This document shows, piece by piece, positions 1-6,979 of a DNA stretch of 24,406 nucleotides. The DNA is from ANME-2 cluster archaeon (GTDB taxonomy: Archaea; Halobacteriota; Methanosarcinia; Methanosarcinales; Methanocomedenaceae). Within the stretch, counting starts at the first letter, position 1; each line of letters opens with the position of its first letter. The notes below the pieces were generated by a model. It saw only the letters and a program-made list of their open reading frames with translations. It was not told where the DNA came from and did not search any database. The stretch covers positions 1 through 24,406 of the forward strand of contig JAMJFV010000008.1 of NCBI GenBank assembly GCA_023544495.1. Direction: 5' to 3'. Both the position numbers and the translations under genes were made by a program.

Positions 1-1249
1 TTAGTATATTAATGCATTCATTTGTCAATTCATCAGCCACAAGACGGGCGCAGTCGTCATCGATTCCTATGAGTACGTGCGAGAATTTACCATTCTTGTG
101 TTCTAGGTATGCTATGCTATGGGCTGCAAGGAACTCCTCAAGCCTTGACCGGTCCAGTTTTTCAGCTTCCTGCAAGAGTTCCGGACTGATTTTTGTCACT
201 TTTACTTTTGGACACGCACAACCATGGCAGGCATTCTTGAACTCGCATTTGATCCCTTCTGTTACATGTGCGCGACCTGAGGGACAGATATCATTCACCT
301 TCCTGCGCAGTTCTTTGCACAATTCCCATGGCACCCCGTCCATTTCCCTGATGTCACTTTCCCTCAGCACTTCATAACCAAGCCCCTCAATAATGGAAAT
401 CAGGCGGTTACGTTGTTTTGCACTCATTGATTTACGGTCCAGATAGGCGAAATCCGCGTATGACCGCTCAAACGCCTGCCTGATGATCACTTCACCCAGT
501 TCATCCAGCTTATATGTGGGGAAGATGTGTCCAAAAGTTATCTCTGTGTCCTCCATCAGTTTGGCCTGGCGGGGAGCATAATGGTTGCCTCCAAAGCCAA
601 TGGCTACAGGCACGTCATCACTGCCAAGCATAAGTATTGCATTTGCCACAATCCGTCCTGCAAGCGGGTCCACCCATTCCTTTTCTGAACTTCCTATCTC
701 CACGAACAGGGATGGCGTTTTGAGATCGCTGGGACCGTGATGTGTACTCTCGATGGATACTTCAAAATCCTCGTTCTTGCTCAATGTCCTGAGATTCATG
801 TATATGGAACGCATTGCCTGGGGTGCAGCCGAAGCCAGTTCCATGGGACTTCCCCCTAACTTTGCTTCTTTCGTATTGCCTGTATGATGGACAGTAAGTA
901 TCTGTCGCCCATCTTTACTGCGATGCCTTGACGCAAAAATGAGAATATCAGAACCAAACCCGCATTCTTCCAACCGCCGGTCCAGCCCATCCTGGTAGAT
1001 ATGTATCCCATCTATTTCCACCATCCTGAACTTTTTGAACTCGAATGAGGTGATCACAGTGGGGCAATCAACATCAATAGGTGCCCAATCTCTTATCTCC
1101 AGTAAGATATTCTTGATGTTCTGGCTGGCAAGGTCCTCCTTTGAGATGATTATGGTTATTTTTCCGGTTGAAATCTGGTTCGATTCTATGCTGGATACAC
1201 CACCTGCAAATAGGAAAGTATTACTTGATATGACATAAATGTATATCAT
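1..1249 (-). CDS. dtdA: D-aminoacyl-tRNA deacylase (GEK1/DTD2 type), 3' end beyond the window
   Basis: This enzyme hydrolyses D-amino acids from mischarged tRNA in the cytoplasm. The reading frame is open from ATG at 1249 to the left edge with no stop, so at least 416 residues are present and the C-terminus is missing. Family signatures are visible: KITIIISKEDLASQN near residues 30-44, then a DGIHIY...FASRHRS segment, LTVHHTGN, ESTHHGPSD with the His pair at about 170-171, and FVEIGSSEKEW. A Cys-rich stretch (CHGCACPK) sits in the C-terminal part. ATG 1249 is the only ATG, GTG or TTG upstream of the conserved start, and it leaves a roughly 28-residue extension that looks non-conserved. No Shine-Dalgarno is seen. 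The gene is divergent from a 40-bp tandem repeat array that lies immediately upstream. The family assignment is firm; the exact start is less so. Confidence 0.9.
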   Translation of the reverse strand, partial: MIYIYVISSNTFLFAGGVSSIESNQISTGKITIIISKEDLASQNIKNILLEIRDWAPIDVDCPTVITSFEFKKFRMVEIDGIHIYQDGLDRRLEECGFGSDILIFASRHRSKDGRQILTVHHTGNTKEAKLGGSPMELASAAPQAMRSIYMNLRTLSKNEDFEVSIESTHHGPSDLKTPSLFVEIGSSEKEWVDPLAGRIVANAILMLGSDDVPVAIGFGGNHYAPRQAKLMEDTEITFGHIFPTYKLDELGEVIIRQAFERSYADFAYLDRKSMSAKQRNRLISIIEGLGYEVLRESDIREMDGVPWELCKELRRKVNDICPSGRAHVTEGIKCEFKNACHGCACPKVKVTKISPELLQEAEKLDRSRLEEFLAAHSIAYLEHKNGKFSHVLIGIDDDCARLVADELTNECINIL

Positions 1250-1275
1250 ATCATTGACATAATTGATGCAAGACT

Positions 1276-1445
1276 CCATATACTGTAGTTTGGAGATCAT
1301 TTGTTTGCATAACATCCATATATTGAAGTTCGGAGATCATTTGTTTGCATAACATCCATATACTGAAGTTCGGAGATCATTTGTTTGCATAACATCCATA
1401 TACTGAAGTTCGGAGATCATTTGTTTGCATAACATCCATACACTG
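1276..1445. repeat. 40-bp direct tandem repeat array, four full units plus a partial fifth
   Basis: Units begin at 1276, 1316, 1356 and 1396, and a partial unit begins at 1436. The period is exactly 40 bp and there are no spacers. Each unit starts CCATATACTG, continues with GTTCGGAGATCATTTG and ends TTGCATAACAT. Units 3 and 4 appear identical; unit 2 has TATTG for TACTG, and unit 1 differs at GTAGTTTG. The array fills most of the gap between divergent dtdA and the small membrane protein gene. Read on the minus strand, the unit nearest dtdA puts CAGTATATGG about 30 nt before its ATG, where an archaeal TATA box would lie. The near-identity suggests recent expansion; a regulatory role is inference. 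Confidence 0.93.
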
Positions 1446-1506
1446 TAAATAACAATCAAGAAAATCACCAAAAAATTCACCATCAATTATATATGTTATA
1501 ATTTCA

Positions 1507-1514
1507 ATATAAAA
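1507..1514 (+). promoter_or_regulatory. TATA-like box upstream of the 1532 gene
   Basis: ATATAAAA is centred about 22 nt before the ATG at 1532, in an AT-rich stretch. This spacing fits an archaeal promoter giving a leaderless or very short-leader transcript. A second TATA-like stretch (TTATATATG) lies about 20 nt further upstream. No ribosome binding site precedes the ATG, which agrees with leaderless initiation. Confidence 0.4.
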
Positions 1515-1531
1515 CTAGTCCGTCAAAAAAA

Positions 1532-1912
1532 ATGAGGTTGATATTTTTGTTTACTTCACAATTGGATTTTATAAGTCTTTTCATATGGCTATACAATATT
1601 GGTGCTGCATTTATAATCCTGTTTTTGATAGTCCAGATACTGCTTATATCCAGGAAATTAGATACTGACATAATCCGTGCCCGTTTATTCTTAAACATGG
1701 ATATCCTGACCGAGACCTGGAAATATATATCCATCGCCTCTGCGTCCTTTGCTGTGAATGCTATTACAGGCTTTCTCAGATTCAACGTCGATAAGAAAGT
1801 CTACTATCTCTGGGAGATTACTGAGATAATTTTTCTAGCTGCATTTATTGCAATGATTTACCAGTGGTATCAGTTCGTGGGTGGACTGATAATTACTAAA
1901 AAGGGAAAATAA
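1532..1912 (+). CDS. small integral membrane protein, paralogue of the 6576 gene
   Basis: I do not recognise a named family. The 126-residue product is strongly hydrophobic, with probable membrane segments at about residues 15-40, 65-82 and 93-118. A short polar stretch, KLDTDIIRARLFLNMD (about 42-57), separates the first two. The same layout and a matching motif (DPDIIKSNLFLRFDEF) occur in the gene at 6576-6965, so the two are paralogues. It is convergent with the KaiC-like ATPase gene and separated from it by about 30 bp. The start is the first ATG after a TATA-like box, with no ribosome binding site. An overlapping minus-strand frame (1785-1504) is judged a shadow because this frame makes a coherent membrane protein with a relative in the window. 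Confidence 0.75.
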   Translation: MRLIFLFTSQLDFISLFIWLYNIGAAFIILFLIVQILLISRKLDTDIIRARLFLNMDILTETWKYISIASASFAVNAITGFLRFNVDKKVYYLWEITEIIFLAAFIAMIYQWYQFVGGLIITKKGK

Positions 1913-1943
1913 CCCTGCCAATCATATAATATAAAAATCCTTT

Positions 1944-2702
1944 TCAATAGCGATTTATTTCAATGCCCTCGGATGTGAAGATATAATTATATCTGCCCAT
2001 TGCTTTGCCGGTGTACAGCAGATAATGTATAATAATCTTTCTTTCAGGTATATCGAAATCAAGGTTCGCCTTGAATTCCATAAAACCATCCATTATGAAC
2101 TTTAACCTTTCAATTGACCGCAAATCTATACTGGGGTCCAGTGTGAAGAGCGCTACATGTTTCTGTAACCTGACGCGCCGGGTCATGGTCTCAATAAGGT
2201 TATTAAGTTCCTTTATTCCCTCATCTGAAGTATTTAATATCAAACCGGTAAGGGAATCAAAAACAATTCGTATCTCTTTTTTGGTGAGTTTTCGTTTTGC
2301 CTGATTTATAAGACTTGCAATAGTGGAAATGTTATGCTCCACTTCTATGAACCGGGTCGCATGCAGTTTTTCATCTACATCAATACCACTCATTTCCATT
2401 GTTAATGGATTAACCAGAACCAGATCCCCATGACCTTCGTATTTTCTGGCATCAAGTCCGTTTTGTCCCATCTTGGCCCTCATATCATACAGGGGCAGCT
2501 GGGTGGATATATAGAGTACCTGTTCTCCCTCTACAAGTCCGGTTCTTGCGAACTGAATACACATTGAGGCTTTACCGGATCCTTTTTGACCGTACAGAAG
2601 TATGTTGGTCTTTTTAGGGAAACCCCCCTCAATGATCTTGTCCATACCCGGAACACCGCTGGGGATTCTTTCGATTTCAGTTAGTTCTGATATATTTACC
2701 AC
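1944..2702 (-). CDS. KaiC/RAD55-like RecA-superfamily ATPase with altered active site
   Basis: This 252-residue single-domain protein belongs to the archaeal KaiC-like/RAD55 branch of RecA-fold ATPases, which often act in signalling or regulation; its own role is unknown. It opens with the typical RIPSGVPGMDKIIEGGFPK (about 12-30). The P-loop is GQKGSGKAS (38-46) and the Walker B strand is IRIVFDS (144-150). Two departures stand out. The residue after the P-loop lysine is Ala45 instead of Ser/Thr, and the strand that usually ends in the catalytic acidic residue reads LYISTQLP (63-70). It may therefore bind nucleotide without normal hydrolysis. The start is GTG at 2702, placed because a TATA box lies about 30 nt upstream and the next in-frame Met is inside the conserved fold. 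It faces the 1532 membrane protein gene. Confidence 0.85.
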   Translation of the reverse strand: MVNISELTEIERIPSGVPGMDKIIEGGFPKKTNILLYGQKGSGKASMCIQFARTGLVEGEQVLYISTQLPLYDMRAKMGQNGLDARKYEGHGDLVLVNPLTMEMSGIDVDEKLHATRFIEVEHNISTIASLINQAKRKLTKKEIRIVFDSLTGLILNTSDEGIKELNNLIETMTRRVRLQKHVALFTLDPSIDLRSIERLKFIMDGFMEFKANLDFDIPERKIIIHYLLYTGKAMGRYNYIFTSEGIEINRY

Positions 2703-2727
2703 CTGTAAGAAGTACCTTGTTTTAATG

Positions 2728-2737
2728 TATAAATTTA
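2728..2737 (-). promoter_or_regulatory. TATA box for the KaiC-like ATPase gene
   Basis: On the minus strand the sequence reads TAAATTTATA, centred about 30 nt upstream of the GTG at 2702. This fits an archaeal promoter with transcription starting close to the initiation codon, which supports the GTG start and a near-leaderless mRNA. The remaining part of this short gap is shared with the divergent methyltransferase remnant. Confidence 0.5.
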
Positions 2738-2768
2738 TTGTCTATTAGATATAATCAAGGATGTATAT

Positions 2769-3029
2769 ATGTATAATAGTAGAAAGTCCGATGGAGTGGA
2801 CTATAAAAATACATTTGCCCGTCGTATCAGTGGAATGCATGACCTGATAAGGGAGGTTCTATCTGCCCGTATATGCAACGGTGACCATATACTCGATATC
2901 GGGGGTGGTCCCGGAATGGACGCATCCCCTGTGGTATTCATTCAAAGACCAATGGACCTTACCCTTGAAAATCCAGGAAGAACTGCATTAATGGCGAACG
3001 TGGCTGTATTCAAACTAAATCGTGCGTAG
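2769..3029 (+). pseudogene. truncated SAM-dependent methyltransferase (N-terminal remnant)
   Basis: The first roughly 52 residues look like the start of a class I SAM-dependent methyltransferase, ending in motif I, HILDIGGGPGMDA. Complete enzymes of this class run well over 150 residues, but here the frame continues for only about 34 further residues (SPVVFIQRPMDL and onward) and stops at 86. That tail does not look like motifs II-IV, and I found no methyltransferase continuation in the other two forward frames before the stop. A deletion joining motif I to unrelated sequence is the simplest reading. It is convergent with hemB, whose stop is about 9 bp away. A short expressed protein cannot be excluded. 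Confidence 0.6.
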
Positions 3030-3038
3030 AATCCGTAT

Positions 3039-4031
3039 CTATTTTTGTAGTTTTGCCGCCACGTCCTTTGCAAAATAGGTAAGGATCATATCCGCACCAG
3101 CCCGTTTAATGGAAACAAGTGATTCCGTTATGGCTTTCTCGTCAAGCCAACCCTTATCCACTGCCCCCCTGACCATGGAATACTCACCGCTCACATTGTA
3201 GGCGGCCGTAGGCATCCTGAACTCATGCTTTACCCGATAGATGATATCCAGGTATGGAAGTGCTGGCTTGACCATAAGAATGTCGGCTCCTTCCAGGATA
3301 TCCTGTTCCACCTCCCTTAAGGCCTCATCACTGTTCGCAGGGTCCATCTGGTACGTGGAACGGTCTCCGAAACTATATCCCGATTCAACCGCCTCCCTGA
3401 ACGGTCCGTAGAACGAGGAAGAATACTTGGCTGCATATGACATGATAGGAGTATTGGCAAAACCACTCTCATCAAGGGCACTGCGGATCGCAGCCACCAT
3501 GCCGTCCATCATACCGGAAGGCGCCACAATATCTGCGCCGGCCCGTACCTGGCTCACGGCGGTCTTACCCAGTATGGGCAGGGTCGGATCGTTCAATACC
3601 TCTTCGGTCTCATAATCCACCATACCGCAATGTCCGTGGGTCGTATATTCGCACAGGCACAGGTCAGTGATGACCACCATCTCATCCCCCAATTCAGCTT
3701 TAATATCACGGACTGCATTTTGTACAACATCATTGTCGCCGTGGGCATGAGTCCCCGTTTCATCCTTCTCATACGGTATCCCGAATAACACCACTGCCGG
3801 AATCCCCAGGTCTGCCAGCATTTTTGCCTCATCCGCCACACTTGCAGGAGTTTCCCTCTGTATACCGGGCATAGACCTGATGGGTTGTGGTTGGTCCAGG
3901 TTCTCATCTATGAACAGGGGAGCTATCAGGTCATCTACTGACAGAGTCGTGGCTTTGACAATGCGCCGTATTGCCGGTGTCCTGAGTCGTCTCAATCTTG
4001 TTATGGGGAACCTGGTGGTATTTGTAAACAT
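3039..4031 (-). CDS. hemB: delta-aminolevulinic acid dehydratase (porphobilinogen synthase)
   Basis: This cytoplasmic enzyme condenses two 5-aminolevulinates to porphobilinogen, the second committed step to siroheme, heme, F430 and B12. At 330 residues it has family length. The zinc-site cysteines are in DLCLCEYTTHGHCG (C125, C127, C135). The two active-site lysines lie in SYAAKYSSSFYGPFR (K202) and ILMVKPALPYLDI (K255, the Schiff-base lysine). The frame stays open for 35 codons upstream, but those overlap the end of hemA in another frame and encode nothing family-like. ATG 4031 precedes FTNTTRFPITRLRRLR, the usual N-terminus, and sits 16 nt after the hemA stop. It is the last gene of the operon; hemC, hemD and hemL do not follow. 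Confidence 0.95.
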   Translation of the reverse strand: MFTNTTRFPITRLRRLRTPAIRRIVKATTLSVDDLIAPLFIDENLDQPQPIRSMPGIQRETPASVADEAKMLADLGIPAVVLFGIPYEKDETGTHAHGDNDVVQNAVRDIKAELGDEMVVITDLCLCEYTTHGHCGMVDYETEEVLNDPTLPILGKTAVSQVRAGADIVAPSGMMDGMVAAIRSALDESGFANTPIMSYAAKYSSSFYGPFREAVESGYSFGDRSTYQMDPANSDEALREVEQDILEGADILMVKPALPYLDIIYRVKHEFRMPTAAYNVSGEYSMVRGAVDKGWLDEKAITESLVSIKRAGADMILTYFAKDVAAKLQK

Positions 4032-4047
4032 AATTATCCCGTGCCTG

Positions 4048-5316
4048 TTAGTTGTTCTTATTGTTCTTATTACCATTGAGCCTGAACAGTTCGGCCACTG
4101 TATCCAGGAACATTTCATTATCATGTTCAGCTGCATTACGCAGGATCTTTGTAGGTCCTGCGAGTATTTTATTGGCTACCGAATGGGTAAGGTCGTTCAA
4201 TACTTCAGTTTCAATCTCACCCATAGTATGGTAGGCTTTCAACTTATTGATGGCAGCATCCCGCTCATGACAACGTATTTCGTTTATCATGCTATATAAT
4301 GCTGAGATGATCCTGTCAGCTTGCTGGCGCTTGTACTGTTTCTTGAGAAGCCCCAACTCTTCATCAATGATATTTTCGACCTTTGATATCTCGTTTTTGC
4401 GCCGCTCAAGGTTCTTTTCGCTGATACTTTTCAAGCTGTCAATGTTGAACAGCCTGACACCTTCAATTTCACGAGTTGACTCATCGATGTCCCTCGGGTT
4501 TGCTATATCGATCAGGAGAATGTCTTTTTTGTATTCTTGCATGACTTTCTCCATCATATCTTTGGTGATTACCATATGGGGTGCTGCGGTTGCACTGATG
4601 ACAACATCAGATTCACAGATATATTCGTGTATCTGGTCATACTTAATGGCCACTCCATTGAGTTCACTGGCTAAGGTCTCAGCTCGCTCAAAAGTACGGT
4701 TGGCCACATATATGACCTTAATAGTCTTATTGGCAAGGGCTCGTGCAACCAGTGACCCCATTTCTCCTGCCCCGATGATCATCACAGTCTTTCCTTCAAG
4801 ACTTTCAAGTACAGAATCCGCCAATTCCACAGCTGCAGAACCAATGGACACTGAACCCCTGTTGATGTCGGTCTCGTTGCGCACCCGTTTGCCTACCTGA
4901 ATGGACTTGCTGAACACGGTATCCAGCATCTTTCCTGTGGTCCCGGTCTTCTTGGCGAGATTGTAGAGGTCCTTTACCTGTCCCAGTATCTGGTCCTCTC
5001 CCACTATCATGGACTCCAGGCCGGATGTCAACCGCATGAGATGTCGCATCGACTCTTCGTGGTCAAGGAAATCGACAATGAGGTTGGGGACCTTCATCAT
5101 CCTGGCAAAATGAAAGAGTACCTTGCTGCCTTTGGGCGAGACCACATAGACCTCAACCCTGTTGCAGGTCATGAGCACGGCACATTCTTCCACCAGTTCA
5201 TGAGAATATAATCTTTCCAGTATCTTGTCAACGCCCCCATGCCAGGCATGAAGTTTTTCAATATCTTCCACGCTGGCTTTCACGTGGGTAATGAGCATGC
5301 TTGAAATTTCAGTCAT
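4048..5316 (-). CDS. hemA: glutamyl-tRNA reductase
   Basis: It reduces glutamyl-tRNA(Glu) to glutamate-1-semialdehyde with NADPH, the first step of tetrapyrrole synthesis by the C5 pathway. The 422-residue protein has the catalytic cysteine in LMTCNRVEVY (C51), the substrate-domain signature GLESMIVGEDQILGQVK (99-115), the Rossmann glycine motif MIIGAGEMGS (179-188), and a C-terminal helical dimerisation region. A TTG lies one codon upstream at 5319, but AAGGAGA at 5322-5328 is correctly spaced for ATG 5316, so that start is used. It is third in the operon, between the precorrin-2 dehydrogenase (about 35 bp upstream) and hemB. The partner gene for glutamate-1-semialdehyde aminomutase is not in the window. 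Confidence 0.96.
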   Translation of the reverse strand: MTEISSMLITHVKASVEDIEKLHAWHGGVDKILERLYSHELVEECAVLMTCNRVEVYVVSPKGSKVLFHFARMMKVPNLIVDFLDHEESMRHLMRLTSGLESMIVGEDQILGQVKDLYNLAKKTGTTGKMLDTVFSKSIQVGKRVRNETDINRGSVSIGSAAVELADSVLESLEGKTVMIIGAGEMGSLVARALANKTIKVIYVANRTFERAETLASELNGVAIKYDQIHEYICESDVVISATAAPHMVITKDMMEKVMQEYKKDILLIDIANPRDIDESTREIEGVRLFNIDSLKSISEKNLERRKNEISKVENIIDEELGLLKKQYKRQQADRIISALYSMINEIRCHERDAAINKLKAYHTMGEIETEVLNDLTHSVANKILAGPTKILRNAAEHDNEMFLDTVAELFRLNGNKNNKNN

Positions 5317-5353
5317 CAAAATCTCCTTTTTTTACCCTGGTATTTATGTAAAT

Positions 5354-6037
5354 TTAATTATTTCCATTTGATATATGTGTTAGCGCGATTTCCAATGCCT
5401 TCTCATATGAATATGCCAGCGCACTCCATACAGCTTCATCTTCAAGAATTGCCCACAATATGCTCGCCCGTTCTCTCTGGTCAGGAATAATCGCTTTGAG
5501 TCTTGCTCTCATCTCCTTTTGCAGTTGTGCCATGGCCCCGGAATCTGCTGGTATCACGGTCTCGATCTTTTTCCTCATATATTTTGCAAGGGCGGGACTG
5601 CTACCTCTGGTGGAGATGGCAATGGTAATGCTGCCTCTTTCAACAATGGACGGTACTGCAATATCACCAAGTCCATCCACTGAATTTACCAGGCAGCCCC
5701 GTTGATGTGCAATGTTTGCGATCCTGTTGTTGAACTCCAGGTCGTTGGTGGTCGGTATGACAAGAAATGCACCCTCAATGCGGGCCAGTATCTCCTCATC
5801 GGACAGGGTACCCGTGGTTTCAACGAGCTTCAACTCCTCACCGGCCAGGTGCCGGAGCAGAGGGGTAAAATCGCGGCTGAATACAATGGTTGGAGCATAT
5901 CGGATAAACAAGACCGCTTTTCTCTCACCAACGTTACCACCCCCGAATATGACCACCTTTCGTTCGGTCATGTCTATCATCAACGGCAGGAGGTTCGATC
6001 TCCTATCCTGCAATGATCTCTTACCGGAATCAGTCAA
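5354..6037 (-). CDS. precorrin-2 dehydrogenase / sirohydrochlorin ferrochelatase (Met8/SirC-like)
   Basis: This protein oxidises precorrin-2 to sirohydrochlorin with NAD and, in Met8-like members, may also insert iron to form siroheme. The NAD-binding signature VVIFGGGNVGERKA spans residues 28-41, preceded by the family motif LLPLMID. A VNSVDG stretch and a SRGSSP-like segment (STRGSSPALAKYMRKKIE) follow at about 117-122 and 144-161, typical of the Met8 fold; there is no methyltransferase (SUMT) domain. No in-frame ATG or GTG precedes the conserved start. TTG at 6037 is chosen because GGAG lies 7 nt upstream (6045-6048) and the codon overlaps the TGA of the preceding gene, implying translational coupling. 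Whether it also acts as a chelatase cannot be told from sequence. Confidence 0.9.
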   Translation of the reverse strand: MTDSGKRSLQDRRSNLLPLMIDMTERKVVIFGGGNVGERKAVLFIRYAPTIVFSRDFTPLLRHLAGEELKLVETTGTLSDEEILARIEGAFLVIPTTNDLEFNNRIANIAHQRGCLVNSVDGLGDIAVPSIVERGSITIAISTRGSSPALAKYMRKKIETVIPADSGAMAQLQKEMRARLKAIIPDQRERASILWAILEDEAVWSALAYSYEKALEIALTHISNGNN

Positions 6038-6492
6038 AGCCTTACTCCAGTCTTCTTAAATTCCTTCTCACTGAACAGGATATTATAATCTTCAATACCA
6101 GTGGCATTGGATATCTGTTTTGCCACTTTCCTGCATTCATCCCTGGTGTATGCATGGACCATAGTGAACAGGTTATAGGGCCACCCATCTCGTCTTGGTC
6201 GTTCATAGCAGTGGGTTACCTCTGAAAATCCGGCCATGATAGGGCCTACATCTTCTACACGGGAATCAGGTACATTCCAGGTACACATGGCATTTGCAGT
6301 AAAGCCAATGGCCCTGTGTCCTATTGATGCGCCAAACCGCCTGATGATCCCATCGTGATGCAATTTACGTATCTTTTCTATGACCAGCGTCTCTGAAATT
6401 CCTAATTGTTCAGCGACTTCTTTGAATGGGCGGGAATTTATCGGGATACCATCCTGAATGATCTTTAGTAATTGAGTATCAATTTCATCCAT
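6034..6492 (-). CDS. siroheme decarboxylase subunit (AhbA/AhbB family, Lrp/AsnC-like)
   Basis: AhbA and AhbB together decarboxylate siroheme to didecarboxysiroheme in the archaeal and sulfate-reducer heme pathway. This 152-residue protein has an N-terminal winged-helix segment (about 4-52), the motif IRRFGASIGHRAIGF (50-64), and VTHCYERPRRDGWPYNLFTMVH (92-113), characteristic of this family rather than of ordinary Lrp regulators. I cannot decide between subunit A and B; the partner is not in the window. It heads the operon with the precorrin-2 dehydrogenase, hemA and hemB, and its stop overlaps the next start by three bases. ATG 6492 gives the standard MDEIDTQLLKIIQDG start. Confidence 0.88.
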   Translation of the reverse strand: MDEIDTQLLKIIQDGIPINSRPFKEVAEQLGISETLVIEKIRKLHHDGIIRRFGASIGHRAIGFTANAMCTWNVPDSRVEDVGPIMAGFSEVTHCYERPRRDGWPYNLFTMVHAYTRDECRKVAKQISNATGIEDYNILFSEKEFKKTGVRL

Positions 6493-6575
6493 AAAACCAA
6501 CATTCCTGTTTTGATATTACGCATATTGTTACCTATTTGTACATTTAATTACGATAGATTTATGTATATTAATTC

Positions 6576-6965
6576 ATGTGTATAAATAATATGTATGGTC
6601 CAGATTTCGCGATGATTATCGATATTATTGAGTTCATTAATCACTATATTATTATCCCTCTGACAATTTTGACATTTGCAATGCTGGTCTATTTCGTGAT
6701 ATTCATCCGAAGGAATGATCCTGACATTATAAAATCAAATCTGTTCCTGAGATTTGATGAGTTTAAAAGTGCCTTCAGAATACTTGCTGTTGCAGCATTT
6801 GTCCTGATCTTCCATGTATTGCTCATCTATCTGCATTATTTCATTGATATGTCATTATTACTCGAATGGCTGAATATATTGTCAAATTTGCAGCAGTTGC
6901 TTGGATTGCTGTTGACTTTTCTGCTACTGTTTTTCGCTATCAAGTTAATGAAGGTAGTGAAATAA
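6576..6965 (+). CDS. small integral membrane protein, paralogue of the 1532 gene
   Basis: Function is unknown. The protein of up to 129 residues is very hydrophobic, with probable membrane segments at about residues 24-45, 70-91 and 101-124. A polar stretch, NDPDIIKSNLFLRFDEFKS, follows the first. It aligns with the 1532 gene in segment order and in this motif (D-x-DII, then LFL). Three in-frame ATGs are possible: 6576, 6591 and 6612. A TATA-like TATAAATA at about 6580-6587 would lie roughly 25 nt before 6612, and a start there also matches the length of the paralogue better; the longest form is reported. It is divergent from the tetrapyrrole operon and convergent with the dCMP deaminase gene. 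Confidence 0.72.
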   Translation: MCINNMYGPDFAMIIDIIEFINHYIIIPLTILTFAMLVYFVIFIRRNDPDIIKSNLFLRFDEFKSAFRILAVAAFVLIFHVLLIYLHYFIDMSLLLEWLNILSNLQQLLGLLLTFLLLFFAIKLMKVVK

Positions 6966-6979
6966 AACATTTTCCTTGG

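Noticed and set aside
12..377. Plus-strand 121-codon open frame
   Set aside because: It is antisense to the well-conserved dtdA frame.
1276..1445. CRISPR array
   Set aside because: Units abut with no variable spacers, so this is a simple tandem repeat.
1504..1785. Minus-strand 93-codon open frame over the 1532 gene
   Set aside because: The plus frame encodes a coherent membrane protein with a paralogue at 6576, and the minus frame has no recognisable features.
4032..4136. N-terminal extension of hemB
   Set aside because: It overlaps the end of hemA in another frame and has no family similarity; ATG 4031 gives the normal start.
4289..4900. 203-codon plus-strand frame
   Set aside because: It is antisense to hemA, where all catalytic motifs are intact, and is Ser/Ile-rich as expected for a shadow.
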